In this document: positions 1 through 11,196 of the stretch, one piece after another
Position numbering within the stretch: position 1 is the stretch's first letter
Layout: every line of letters starts with the position of its first letter
NCBI GenBank assembly: GCA_029990175.1
Contig: JARKIP010000065.1
Span: forward strand, 2,174,501 to 2,238,500
Direction: 5' to 3'
Length of the DNA stretch: 64,000 nt
From: Petunia secreta
Lineage: Eukaryota; Streptophyta; Magnoliopsida; Solanales; Solanaceae
Made by a program: the position numbers and the translations under genes
The notes under the pieces: model-generated
Databases searched by the model: none
Told to the model about the DNA's origin: nothing
Seen by the model: only the letters and a program-made list of their open reading frames with translations

Positions 1-1573
1 GCAATAAGTTGAGTTTGTGCATTTGGGCTATTTTGGGGTGGTTGTTCTCATATTTTTGAGTTTGGTAATTTATTGGCATGTGTGTGGATCCATAGTAGTC
101 AATGTGCGTATTGGTTCAATGGTCGCTATCAACCATAGTCATAGGCAGACCTGTTTTACCTAGGTTGGGAAGTGAGATGTGACTTGCTCGAGGGCGAGCA
201 AAAGGTTCAAGTGTGGGGTGGTGATGTTTGGCATTTTATGCCAATGTTTCCTTAATATTTTCGCATGTTTGAGCTTGTTATTCGCTCGTTTTATAGTTTG
301 TGAATGTGGTTTTACACTAATTTGATGTCGTGCGTGTGTAGGTTGTTACGCAGTGCATTTGGAGCTTTTAGGAGCGTGATTGAGCAAGGAATGATTGGAA
401 GTTGATTGAGGATTGGAATGAGCACACGAGGGCATGACACGAGGCGAGATTTCGGACCAAGGAGCAAGGATTTTTGCCTGGCGCTTTGGGGCACGTGGCG
501 CGCCAGTTATAGCGCCCAGTGCCCCACCGCGATTCCAGCGCGCCGCACCCCTAAGGCGTGAAGAATTCGACGGCTTCTGATTGTCCTAGCGCGATCGTAG
601 GCGCGGGGCGCCCGTTATAGCGCCCCTTGAGCGGATTTTTACTTCCTATTTCGTCTAGGCTTGGGTCTAACTTATTACTAGGTGTTTGTAAACCTTATAA
701 ATACTACTTTACTTAGTTTTTGAAGAGAGTTGATACTTTGGAGCAATTTTGAGAGCACCATACTCATTGAACAAGGGTTTATTCCTAATCTTTCATCTAT
801 TACATCATTTACATCATTATTACATCAAATCTTTGCCTTGTGATTATGAATATGTGTGGCTAAACTTTACGTTCTAGGGTTAGAGTATTACATGAAGGTT
901 GATTGTTTGAAGATTGATTCCCATTAATTGAATCCCATAACGGGTTACTTATTCTTTCTTGATTTCATTTGTGTAATTGTTAGAGCTCGATAATTATGCA
1001 TTATCTATGGTTTTTGGATTGAACTCGAAAGAGAGAATTTAATTACGTAACAAGAAAGAATAGAACTAGTTTGCGAACCCGGGCATCGGGGAACCAATTT
1101 GCGAGTAGGATAGACATATACTTGCTTGCCTAGTTTAACTCATTACATAATTCGTTAATGCGTGCATGTGATTTAACCCATAGACATATAGGAATTGAAG
1201 TAGCTTGCATAGACTGTGAAGAACTGAAAGGTTTTCACAGGTACATTTACTCTGTCAGTTAGTAACCCGGGATTTAAGAAGTGGAATCAATTGGATAACT
1301 CAATTGGATTGCTCGTAACTCTGACCCTGGACCGTCCTCTTAATATTGTTAACCACCAAAATATTGCACCATTACTTGACTACACTTTTAGCACTTTAAT
1401 TACTGCTTTTAGTTACAAAAACTCTTACCATCAAAGAAGAGTAATTTGTTTAGAAATTGTTTGTTAAGTATTATTCTGCATAGTCCTCGTAGGAACGATA
1501 CTCGATTTATCACTTTATTACTTGTCGACCGCATATACTTGTGTGTGCGTTTGGAAAAAATAATTACCAAACA
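1..1573 (+). mobile_element. 3' end of an LTR retrotransposon (internal tail plus 3' LTR)
   Basis: The first 207 bases look like the non-coding tail of a plant Gypsy element. A G-rich polypurine-like tract at about 208-221 precedes a TG that begins an LTR at 222. The LTR has a TATA-like stretch near 696-703. Its end is placed by the GTGTGTGCGTTTGG signature at about 1541-1554 and a nearby CA (about 1560-1573). No primer site follows, so this is the 3' LTR of an element that starts left of the window. The LTR contains two GC-rich blocks sharing GTTATAGCGCCC (about 500 and 610). No coding sequence is visible. The exact 3' border is uncertain. Confidence 0.6.
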
Positions 1574-1814
1574 AATATTAATGGACTTATAAGCTTATAG
1601 ATCACTTTTAAGCTCACCCAACCGAGCTCTGTAGTATTATGATCCTATCAAAGCCTGGTTTAGACTACAAACAACATTTAATTGGTAAATGATTGATATG
1701 TTGAAATCCTCATATAGCATGGATTTAGGCCACAAATTTGACCAAGTCACACCGCTTAGGCTAATCGTATAGAAACTTTAAGCAATACTTATATCCGTTT
1801 AATTTAATATTTGT

Positions 1815-2016
1815 TAATGGATCGTTTGGCACGAAGAATTTGATTACTTATCCTGAAATTAAATTTAGAATATAATTATCCCATATTTGGTTGGTGGTAT
1901 TAACTAACATGTGATAAATTTTATACCTTATTCATAGGATAATTCTATCCCAAAGAGGTGGGATTAACAATTCGTTAATCCCGAGATAACTGATAGAGGA
2001 ACCGAACAACCCTAAG
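1815..2016. mobile_element. MITE-like element with short degenerate inverted ends
   Basis: The stretch opens with GGATCGTTTGGCACG and closes with sequence whose reverse complement, AGGGTTGTTCGGTTCC, is an imperfect match. It is AT-rich with no reading frame, as expected for a non-autonomous DNA transposon. It lies just downstream of the RCI2-like gene. Bases 1574-1814 between this and the LTR hold nothing I recognise. Confidence 0.45.
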
Positions 2017-2222
2017 AGATAAAACACTCATTACGTCGGTGGACTACATATGCCCACTATACGCTGAACAACGAAGTTTGATCATATAAGTCATATAAAA
2101 GGACTATCGCTGATCACCACAGAAGATTAAAACAACACAAGAAAGCAGGAAAAGAAAGAGAGAGGAGTATTTATTGGAAATGATACAAAGTTAAAAAGCG
2201 CATATACAGAGAAAGTGTTGCA

Positions 2223-4290
2223 CTATCCAACTAACACATATAATGCGTAAATGATGCCCGGTATGTATCCTAGCAGTGTCAGCAACAAACAAATCCAAAA
2301 CTCCACCTGCATTTCAAGGGAAGAAAAATGAAATTAACAATTCATACAACGTCAACATAGTCTTAAGCCTGTAAAAGAGGTTCCATTGTTAAGTGCAGTT
2401 TTAAGATTCCTGATAGTCAGAATTTTTCTTTTACCACACTTGTTGCATATACCATAACAATATTTGATTGGACAATAATTGTGACTTAATTTTTAATGTC
2501 ATTTCTTGTTTTGGCAAAACTTGTTACGCCTACATTTGCCCTTGTAAATTTGTTTCAATAAAAGGAAAAATAAAAGGAAAAATGTGATCGGTGGCTTTAT
2601 CTAGAATACTCTATAGAAGAAGAGGAGAAAACACTGGAAAGGAAACTTGGTATATGTTTCATGGCCTGGACGTTGGCTATTTACAGCCAAAAGATTGCCA
2701 ACAAAGCTTAAAAGGAATGAACTATAATTGGCCAGCAAGGTTAATTTCTTTTAGCAAAATAAAAGGCCACGTCTCACAAATCTCCTCCTCTGCCAAAATT
2801 TGGCTGATATATAATAAACTTGGCAGGCCATTTAATGTAGACAATAGTATTCACACGTCCTGACGTTTCCCCAGACAGTCAGTGTTGTAACTCGTTACAT
2901 GGCAAATCTTGGTAAATTATGGTTGAAGGGTCTTCAACTCACACCAAGACGATACTACCATTTGATACTACCATTTTCTGTGATAGTTGAAGTCTCAATA
3001 ATTTGACTAAAGATCAGATGTATCATGAGAGGACGAATCATACTGATATCAAATAAACCATGGTTGAAGGAAGTTTTTGTTCGAAAGATCAACACACACT
3101 AGAGGACTATTAGGGGGAAGGTAGAGCAAGTTTACTATATATCAGCCAAACTTCGGCCAAGAAACGTCGCTTTCTATTTGGCAAAAAAAAAAATGACCTT
3201 GCTAGTCAATTACAATTGACCTTGTTGGCAACTCCCCAACCAATCAAATTGCAATCCTTTGGCTATTAAGGTTCAAGCCATGAAACAACACAACAAAACA
3301 TTGAGCTTCCTTTTCAATGTTTCCTCTGCTTCTACAGAAAGTATTTTGTGCGAGTTAATTTTTGAGAAACACTGTGTAAAATTCTTTTGAGTGGTTGTGA
3401 AGTTATTCTCTCGTGGTGTTTGGATTAATTAAAATTTTATCTCTAATTTTGTACTCTCTATCTTGTATCCATTATATAGTGAATTTGCTCCTTTCTGCTT
3501 GTGGACTAAATCACACTGACCGAACCACGTAAAATTTGTGTCTCATTTATTTACTTTATTTATTTGATGTTATTATCAACTTGCCTCTATCTTTGTTATT
3601 TTCATTGTAATGCTACTTTGTCTTATTCCGTTCTCTACCCAGTCCCGATCCTAACATTTTTTAATATATAAATTTTATTTTAAAAATACATAACAATTCT
3701 ATATTCGAATCCACGCTCAAAATAAAAGATTATATACAAATCTACTATCAAAATTAAAAGGTTCAACTCTGATCCAAAAGCCCTCACATAAAATAGGAGG
3801 GGACGAGCAATAAATATGTCTAGGTGTAACCAAAATAAGATTTAAAAGCTGAGTTGCACAATATATATATATATATAGTTTTAAATATCACTCTATCAGT
3901 CAATCTATGTTTCTATTTATACTCGATCAACTTTTTGATCACGACAAGCATTTGATTGTTGCACAATAAGTTCATCCGGTCAGCTTATTATAAGTATCAC
4001 TTACTTAAAACATAACTTATTTGCCATATGAAATCGATAAAATAAAGCTTGTTCAATCTTATAATTAGAGTGATCTAAACAAAATTTGAAACTAAATGAA
4101 TTTCAAGAAATTGATAAAACATCTTTTTATTTTTTATTTATAATGCATGGAGTAAAGAGATGCTAAAAAATGCATAAAACAAAGTGTGAAAGGGATAAAA
4201 GTAACTTACACCACAGCCATAACGAAGGAAAACACCAACAGGAGGAAGGATGATAGCAAGGAGGACTTCAAGAAAGGTTTCAGAACCCAT
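2223..4290 (-). CDS. RCI2/LTI6 family (PMP3, UPF0057) small hydrophobic membrane protein, two exons
   Basis: Exon 1 is 4290-4210 (27 codons, starting MGSETFLEVLLAIILPPVGV). Exon 2 is 2306-2223 (27 codons plus TAG, containing VEFWICLLLTLLGYIPGII). The intron, 4209-2307, has GT-AG borders (donor GTAAGT, acceptor TGCAG) and phase 0. The 54-residue product is the full usual length of the family. It has two membrane-spanning segments (about residues 5-23 and 30-52) around a short loop with RYGCG, and the PPVGV and GYIPGIIYA signatures. Family members sit in the plasma membrane and are induced by cold, salt, drought and ABA. They limit membrane hyperpolarisation and Na+ uptake; yeast PMP3 is the reference. 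ABRE-like motifs about 140-160 bp upstream fit that regulation. The intron is long (1903 bp), apparently because of a solo LTR. The exons are too short to show as long ORFs. No damage is seen. Confidence 0.93.
2583..3656 (+). mobile_element. probable solo LTR of a Ty1-copia element inside the RCI2-like intron
   Basis: The right part carries a typical copia LTR tail (a GACCGAACCACGT-type motif near 3518-3532, ending CGATCCTAACA at 3656). A plausible left end is TGTGATCGG at about 2583. The orientation is opposite to the host gene. No internal domain, primer site or second LTR is present, so it would be a solo LTR. I could not find a convincing target-site duplication, so the borders are approximate. 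Confidence 0.5.
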
Positions 4291-4425
4291 TTCTCTCTTT
4301 TCTTTTTGTGTTAATTTCCTTTGGGTTTTGATTGTTGGTTTCTAAATTTGAACTTGTCCAAAGAAGTGCAAGGAGTAAAGATTGGATGTGTCAGCTAATA
4401 AGGGCTTAAGCAAGGAGGTAGGATA

Positions 4426-4451
4426 ACACGTGGAAGAACCTCAATACGTGG
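4426..4451 (-). promoter_or_regulatory. two ABRE-like ACGTGG motifs upstream of the RCI2-like gene
   Basis: ACACGTGG (4426-4433) and TACGTGG (4445-4451) lie 136-161 bp upstream of the start codon, 12 bp apart as read on the plus strand. Paired ABRE cores are the usual arrangement for ABA-responsive promoters bound by AREB/ABF bZIP factors, and RCI2/LTI6 genes are ABA- and cold-inducible. Function here is inference from motif and position. Confidence 0.55.
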
Positions 4452-4499
4452 GATCCTATGGCTACGTATATGTGTCTTTCTTTCCATCACTTTCCCCAT

Positions 4500-5800
4500 C
4501 AATCTTTTTGTTTGTTTTCTTTGTCGGTAGAACACGATTAATTTGGCTCTTCACTGCGAGATGCTATTTAGGCTAAAGTATTGTTTCTTAAAATGAGACT
4601 ATTTTGTCAGTACTTGAGCACGGAGAATTATAGTACTTGCCGCTTCACAACAATTTTTGCCGACACTTCATCGATCCACATACTCGCTTAGGTGGCTTTG
4701 ATGTTTAATAGATTCTATCTCTGGGATAGTCACCTACCAGAGTTCTCTCAGTTTATAACGTAAAATCCTATAAAAGAATTTGAGTACTTAGCACACAATC
4801 TCTTTTTTAAGTAATATATGGCGCATAGTAGGTGATGTCTAAGATCTCACAAATTTCTCTGTATGTCCTTTGTGTTTTTCAAGCCAAGAGTCACTGTTGT
4901 GGTTGGGTTAAGGCGAGGACAACCTTAACATAACATTCAATACTGCATGAGGAATGACATAATTCCTAACCTTCACATAAGAAGTACGGCATATAGACAT
5001 GCTTAATCCTGTACAAAAGCCGACAATGTTACCAATATGACTTCTAATCGTATCATACAGATAAAACTTTACATTTTGCTGTAAGAGTTCATTCTATTAC
5101 AGGTCATAGAAGATAAGGTACGACGCATTGCCATTCAATTTTTCATTCTAAAATGATCCACCTACCAATCTAAGAATGGAAATTGGGACTAGGCAGTTCT
5201 TCAAATACACACACAATCCAAGATGTGTTCTTTGTGCACGCTGTGTTAGAGTATGTTATATCATGCAAATCAAAATATAAGGAGTGCAATTTAGAAACTA
5301 AAATCCCAGCTGACGCCTGACATTCTTTGTCTACCAAGTCTCAAAAAATTAAAATGTTCACCTAATTGACACCTAACTATGAAAAAAGGACAAGAATGAA
5401 TCTTGTTTCGCCTTTTTTTCCTTAAAGCTGGACAATCTCTTAAGCCAACCCCACCTTTCTAATTTAAATTTTCATTACGTGTCATCATGTTCACCGTACT
5501 GTTTCTTGAAAGATTTCCGTACCTGGTTCCATCAAAAGGCTTCCCCAACAATTTCATTGACTCAAGAGATAACTATGACAATGATCATAAGCATGAATAC
5601 CGCACGATACAGATGCATATATCATTTCTAATGCAGCAGGAAGGAAAACACATCTTCAGCAATACAAAGAGACAAGAAAATACATCGACAGAAATGAAGT
5701 TTTTTTTTTTTTACAAGAACATGCATCCGCGTCTCTGCTTACTCTCTACTTCAGCAACAACTCTAACAAAAGATGTAACCGTTGCTATGTCTTCTTAAAC
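4500..5800. other. intergenic region, nothing recognised
   Basis: This AT-rich sequence lies between the RCI2-like promoter and the 3' UTR of the PWWP gene. It has no convincing coding region, RNA gene or transposon end. A 103-codon open frame at 5487-5798 is compositionally random and contains a homopolymer T run. The last part probably holds the final 3' UTR exon of the PWWP gene. Confidence 0.5.
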
Positions 5801-6380
5801 CTACAAAACAGAGTACAATATTAGTTAGAAAAGACGATCCTCAGCAAAAGACACTTTAGCCAAGCTACTTTTGTTTCTAAATGTAAAGCAAGATATCATC
5901 CAATATAAATAAAGCAGCGACACAATGAACTAAAGGAACTGATATCCAACCATCAAACTTGGAAAAATTGAATCTGAATACTGGAAATGATGACAGCAAA
6001 TTTTTCACTAGTAGATAATATTTAGGAATTTCTTAAAAAGGTAGCCTTGAGGCCCTTAATAACTTCAATGATCGTATCTCAGTATTCAGTCAGGAGACAG
6101 TCGGAGGCGATTTTGATAGTGAAAAGAATCTCTTCATATGGGTATGACTAATTTCTTGAAGAAGAGTGGAATTCTTAGGCTTCTTCAGAATTCTTCATTT
6201 CATTAGCTGATACGTGTAGAAAACACATGAAAACTCCTTTCGTATGGAGAAAGGGAGGGAGGGAGTGAAGGCAATAATGGAGGGTTCTTATTTTCCAGAT
6301 TATGCAAATTTGATCAAAAACGTCACCATTCAAACATATCGCTTTGAAGAGTGCATCTGTGATAAGCGAGGAATAGCTAC
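5801..6380 (-). other. predicted 3' UTR intron of the PWWP gene
   Basis: On the minus strand a donor CAG|GTAGC at 6380 lies about 30 bp after the stop codon. A good acceptor with a T-rich tract, TGTTTTGTAG, ends at 5801. Splicing would remove 580 bp from the 3' UTR. This rests on splice-site sequence only. Confidence 0.4.
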
Positions 6381-6411
6381 CTGAAACTACCATCAGCCTG
6401 GAACTGTAGCA

Positions 6412-9400
6412 TCAAATAGCTCCCTCAAGATCTGGTGTCATTGCAAGGAGGACCGGCTTAAAGGATATAACTGGTGTGTAGCTGAGCTCATACGTCACTT
6501 GCCGTGACCCAAAGATGTTGAACTTTCCTACACTACTATGAGCAACTTCTGCATCAGAACCCCTTTTAAAGACCACCCTGGCACGAGAAGACTCCTGATT
6601 GACTTCAGTTTCTAATTCTTTCAATGTACCAAACCGCCTGAACATTTTATTAAGGTTCATTTCAGATGGAAGAGGACCACCCTCCGCAAATTTTAAAATG
6701 AGTTCTGCTGGCTCATTCTTCCTCTTCTCAATATCCTCAGGAGGAACACCTGGCGTCATGTCATTATCGGCACCAGATTTTGGTTTTCTATTGTAAGGTC
6801 TACGGCCTATTTTATTGGATTTCTCTGGATCAGGAACCGGAAGCTGATATTCTCCTTCCACACTCTGATTATTCTGCAATTGCTGTTCCTCACCAGAGTT
6901 TTGTACAACCCTGTCTGTCCAATAAGAATCATTTACATCATCAAATTCAAATTCTTCAGCAAACCCAGCTGCAGTTTGAGACGGTTTTTTCTTTCGAACA
7001 CCGCCAGGTCTTCCCGTTGATGAACTTTGTCTTCCTGCTGATGAATTCTGTCTTCCTGCTGATGAAATTGGTCTCCGAGAAGGGTGGCTCGCAATAACTG
7101 ACTTTCTAAAACCTGAAAAGAAAGAAGTGAGGGTATTTAAGAAGTTGTAGCCTTCCAATGGAGCCCATGCTACCAACTGAAGTTGTGAGATCAACTCATT
7201 TGGAGAAGGTAATTCAGTTGAAATCACAACTTTTCCCCTTGGAGAGTCCTGTAATTGGACATCAGGTGCAGCTTGGTCACTGTTGCACTTCAGAAGTGGG
7301 GCTGGACGAGTTAACTGGCTTGCCACTCTTTGAATGCATTCACCAATGCGGAAGGACGGTTTAGGAGATACAGATGCTGTGGTTGACACTTTCGCAGCAT
7401 AAGCGCTTTTTCTCTTGTCCAATCCATCAGTAAGAGAACCAACAGCCTTCCTCTTTCTGCTAGAAGTGAATCTTTTTTCATCTGAATCATCTTCACCATC
7501 TCGAGAATACTCAGATTCGATATTATCATCCATCAGATCCGACAAGCTTCGCTCTTTCTTTTTAGGCTGTGAGCTATCTTTTAAACTGTGCTTACGCTTG
7601 TGAGCAGAGACTTTACTGGTGGGATGTTGCTCACAGTCTTCCGAAGCATGACCCTTGCCGTCAGTCGCGCTGTGCACTTGTAGAACATCAGCATCGTTTT
7701 CTAGTAAATCTCCACTACACAAGAATTCTGGTGGCAGACGATATCCTTTGAAGCGACAAAAAGCCACTAGTTGAGCTCGAGCAATAGCAAGATCCAACCT
7801 ATCTGCTCGACAAGTTGGTGATAGGGCTAATGCTTTCACATAGTACATGAGCTTATCGGGTCCAAAGGAAGTGACTCCAGTTGATTTGTCCACTCCATAT
7901 CTTTTGCTAGATTCTTTACGAATCCCAGTATTCTCCACAACCTGATACGAAATCTTGTCATAGGAATCTTCAGGTATGCATGAGCAAGCTAGACCAAGCT
8001 CAACCCGTCTGGAAACCTCTTCCAAAGCACAGCTAATAGCATTTTGAAATGTATCTGAATTATTTTGCTTCTCAATATGGGAGAAATGAGACCGGAATGG
8101 CCTCAGCACAGATGCATCATTCCAAGCAAAAGTACGATCTCCAAAATAAGCTACCAAAAAGCTCTCTCTCTTATGGTACTTCCTGGCCTTTTCCGAACCA
8201 TCGGAAGGATCAAATATCTGTCCAGGCCACCATGGGTGGCTTCTAACTTTTCCCCAGACTAAATCAGATATTGAGTAATGGCCCTCTTTTTCTGGTGGAG
8301 TGAGATAACCAGGATGCATCTTCAACATGCTTACGGGCTTCTCATTCAACATGAGTGAGTGGTTAGTCTCAGAAGCAATCTCCTCAATTCCTTTGCCTTG
8401 CTCTGAGGATTCCTGCAAAGTATCGAGATGAAGCTTCTCAACTTCGCCTTTCTCTTGCTCATCTGTAACCTTCACTCCTGGGGCATGCACATGGAGAAAA
8501 GGACCCTCATTTTCCTGGTCCTCGACAGCTTGATTGATCTTGGCATTGCTGGTATAGGAAATACAAGTTTCTTTGACTTGATCTCTAACTGGAGGAGGGG
8601 CATCAGCACTAGAATTTACTGCAGTTTGAGATTTTGTAGCACCAACTACATTAGAGTTGTTTCCTTTATTTAAAACTTTATCAGCTGTTGCTGCATCCCC
8701 GGCATCATGATCCATCTCAACAACGAGAATATGAGCATGCTCCATTACACACTCTTGATTCACAATGGCTTCAGATTTTTCAGCAATATTTGAATCCATT
8801 CCTATAGCAACAAATTTTTTTGTATTGCGAGTATCGTGACCTTGAGCAGAACCCTCTCCAACAGCACTGTTGTCAGCCTCGACCTTCAATGAAGGGGGCA
8901 ATTCCCCACCATTAACAGCATCAGATTCTGAGGTTTTGGAAGTATCCTGAGATGCTAAAAAAGTTCCTTTTGGAACTTCGGTCACAACATTAGATGATAC
9001 CACATTCATCTTGGGATCGCCTTGGTTTCCCACATAGTCATCAAAAAGCAATAAGCTCTCATTCTCAACATGCTGTAATGACATGTCAGTGTCCAAGCCT
9101 TCTGGAGCGAAGTGCGTCACTTTGTTTGTTTCATGCCCAGAGTTCATCTCTCCTGTGCTGACCATGGTCTCAAGAGGTGCCCTTGTTTCAGCTTCTAGAA
9201 CATTTTCATCCACAGTGCAACTTAAGCTTGTTGTGGTAGTTCTAAGCTGCACATCCCTGTCCTTGGTCATTTCAACACTAGCTCCATCAATTCTGCAAGA
9301 TGCTGCATGAGAGGTCTCCAAAGGTCCAACTGTGGCGTTATTTTCCAACCTGGCATCAACCTCCACTACATTCAGACTTCCATCATTCTTGGGAAAAGTC

Positions 9401-11184
9401 AAAGCACCAGTTGTCACATGATGAACTCCCTCTATTTCCATCTCCTCGAGGTTCCCTGTATCATGAACACTCACCTGTTCGGACAGCAGGAAATCATCAT
9501 GAGCAACTTCACCAACTCCATCTGCCACCTTAGACTGCATATCTAGCAACTTGTCCGAAGCACTTAAGATCCCATCTGTTAAAGTGGATATTGGAATTGT
9601 AGAACTTGGGACCTCACTACTCTCCACAGACACCTCTTTATAATTGCCAACTTCGGTTTCCATATGAGAAGCTTCTGGCTCTATATGTAAGGCAAGATCA
9701 CTTGTATCATCTTCATGCATGGTGGTACAAATCTCCCGAACCTCATCATGATCTGCTTTTTCATAAGAACCGATAGCCCCATTTGCTGCAGCCAAATTTT
9801 TTTTCATACCAAGTTCTTGTTTCCCAGCAGGTGACGGCACATTGTTGCCATTGACGCTGAATGAGTGATAACATGAAACTTGGGTGTGCTCAACTGATAT
9901 CTCTGAATCACCACTAACTAGCCCAATATCCCCTCCATTGTCTTCAGGGATTTGACTGTTTCGCCTCAAAGAAACCGTTCCATCAGCACGACTGCTATTA
10001 GGATTGTGAGATACTGGTAAATCTACACCTAGATTATCATGACCTGCAGGAACCTCATGGCACATGTTAATTGTTTGATCATCACAATTGATTGTCTCCA
10101 GGCTTTCAACCACTGCTTGTGAACTGTTATGGTTATCCTTGTTAAGAAACGCCCCGTCTTGATCAAAAGCATCAGTTTCCATGGGTTCAACATCAGGATG
10201 TGAATTCTCATCTTTGTCGGCCAAGCCAACTATCTCCTGGTCATGGACATCGGTTTCCATGGTTTCAGCTTCTGAATGTGTTTTTTCTACCACCCCACTA
10301 TCCCCTGATACAGCTCCTTCAGCTGGATGATCTAATAACTGACCCCTTGCATGAATGGGGATATCCTTGTCACCATCCTGGCCAACTATCTCTCTGACAA
10401 AACTTTCATCTTTTTCAGAAGAATCCAATCTCTGATTGTTAGCCTCTTCAACTTCAAGACAACTATCTTGTGGCAGAAATGAAGAAGATTCAACCAGTGG
10501 TTCAATTCCAGGATTCCACACCCCATCATTAGAAAGACCCACTCTTTGCGATGTCACATCAGCAGGTGCAGCAGTCCCTTCAACAGATACAGTGCTTCTG
10601 ACTACATTTCCCTCAGCCTCCTCCTCACTAACTCTGATGCTGACTTGCTCTAGAACTCTATCAGCCTCATTGTCCACTGTCTCGGGAACATCCCTGGATG
10701 AGCTCGCAACATCAAGTGAAACCGCTTCAGCATGTGATACAGATACAGTGCTCCTGACAGCATTACCCTCAGCATCCTCCACATCAACGCTGAAACTGAC
10801 TTGCTCTATAACTACACAAGCTGCTATACTTGGCACTTCAGGAACAATCTCAGTGCCAACTGCCTCTGAAACATTTCTGGTTGACCCTGAAACATCAAGT
10901 ACACCTTCAACCCTGTTCCCAGTATTCCCACCATCCTCTTGAACAGCTCGACCGGATGAATCCTCCACATCCCTTGACTGAAAATCCCTACGCTCATCAC
11001 AACCGTCGGTTCCTTTTCCCGATCCCTCTTGCCCCAATTCAGCACCGTCTCCACTGACACCATCAACAAACACATCAGAACCAACCAACTCCACCATTAT
11101 CTCCCCACCATCTCCCTCATTATAAGGCTCCTCACCCTGTCCTGAAACACTAGTGACTGAACTTACCCCTTCTTGCTCATCCAT
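6412..11184 (-). CDS. PWWP domain-containing chromatin protein (PDP-like)
   Basis: A single uninterrupted coding exon gives 1590 residues. I chose the ATG at 11184 (MDEQEGVSSVTS); the frame stays open another 13 codons upstream, but that stretch contains a splice acceptor and no other ATG. Residues 1 to about 960 are acidic, low-complexity and probably disordered. A PWWP domain spans about 968-1036 (DLVWGKVRSHPWWPGQ, then an aromatic-rich beta-barrel); such domains bind methylated histone H3 and DNA. Basic clusters near 1193-1213 (KRKH, PKKKER), 1244 (RKRK) and 1398 (RKKK) look like nuclear localisation signals. A C-terminal segment at about 1493-1575 (MFRRFGTLKELE, RARVVFKRGSDAEVA) resembles an RRM-like fold. 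Arabidopsis PDP proteins of this layout work with FVE/MSI-type WD40 proteins and PRC2 to set H3K27me3 at flowering genes. Nuclear location and a similar role are inferred. The frame has no damage. Confidence 0.9.
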   Translation of the reverse strand: MDEQEGVSSVTSVSGQGEEPYNEGDGGEIMVELVGSDVFVDGVSGDGAELGQEGSGKGTDGCDERRDFQSRDVEDSSGRAVQEDGGNTGNRVEGVLDVSGSTRNVSEAVGTEIVPEVPSIAACVVIEQVSFSVDVEDAEGNAVRSTVSVSHAEAVSLDVASSSRDVPETVDNEADRVLEQVSIRVSEEEAEGNVVRSTVSVEGTAAPADVTSQRVGLSNDGVWNPGIEPLVESSSFLPQDSCLEVEEANNQRLDSSEKDESFVREIVGQDGDKDIPIHARGQLLDHPAEGAVSGDSGVVEKTHSEAETMETDVHDQEIVGLADKDENSHPDVEPMETDAFDQDGAFLNKDNHNSSQAVVESLETINCDDQTINMCHEVPAGHDNLGVDLPVSHNPNSSRADGTVSLRRNSQIPEDNGGDIGLVSGDSEISVEHTQVSCYHSFSVNGNNVPSPAGKQELGMKKNLAAANGAIGSYEKADHDEVREICTTMHEDDTSDLALHIEPEASHMETEVGNYKEVSVESSEVPSSTIPISTLTDGILSASDKLLDMQSKVADGVGEVAHDDFLLSEQVSVHDTGNLEEMEIEGVHHVTTGALTFPKNDGSLNVVEVDARLENNATVGPLETSHAASCRIDGASVEMTKDRDVQLRTTTTSLSCTVDENVLEAETRAPLETMVSTGEMNSGHETNKVTHFAPEGLDTDMSLQHVENESLLLFDDYVGNQGDPKMNVVSSNVVTEVPKGTFLASQDTSKTSESDAVNGGELPPSLKVEADNSAVGEGSAQGHDTRNTKKFVAIGMDSNIAEKSEAIVNQECVMEHAHILVVEMDHDAGDAATADKVLNKGNNSNVVGATKSQTAVNSSADAPPPVRDQVKETCISYTSNAKINQAVEDQENEGPFLHVHAPGVKVTDEQEKGEVEKLHLDTLQESSEQGKGIEEIASETNHSLMLNEKPVSMLKMHPGYLTPPEKEGHYSISDLVWGKVRSHPWWPGQIFDPSDGSEKARKYHKRESFLVAYFGDRTFAWNDASVLRPFRSHFSHIEKQNNSDTFQNAISCALEEVSRRVELGLACSCIPEDSYDKISYQVVENTGIRKESSKRYGVDKSTGVTSFGPDKLMYYVKALALSPTCRADRLDLAIARAQLVAFCRFKGYRLPPEFLCSGDLLENDADVLQVHSATDGKGHASEDCEQHPTSKVSAHKRKHSLKDSSQPKKKERSLSDLMDDNIESEYSRDGEDDSDEKRFTSSRKRKAVGSLTDGLDKRKSAYAAKVSTTASVSPKPSFRIGECIQRVASQLTRPAPLLKCNSDQAAPDVQLQDSPRGKVVISTELPSPNELISQLQLVAWAPLEGYNFLNTLTSFFSGFRKSVIASHPSRRPISSAGRQNSSAGRQSSSTGRPGGVRKKKPSQTAAGFAEEFEFDDVNDSYWTDRVVQNSGEEQQLQNNQSVEGEYQLPVPDPEKSNKIGRRPYNRKPKSGADNDMTPGVPPEDIEKRKNEPAELILKFAEGGPLPSEMNLNKMFRRFGTLKELETEVNQESSRARVVFKRGSDAEVAHSSVGKFNIFGSRQVTYELSYTPVISFKPVLLAMTPDLEGAI

Positions 11185-11196
11185 GGTACTAAATAT

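Noticed and set aside
5487..5798. 103-codon frame between the two host genes
   Set aside because: It has random composition, includes a T homopolymer read as Phe and overlaps the likely 3' UTR end of the PWWP gene.
10436..10942. 168-codon plus-strand frame opposite the PWWP gene
   Set aside because: It is a Ser/Thr-rich shadow of the acidic coding strand, and the minus-strand protein is clearly the real one.
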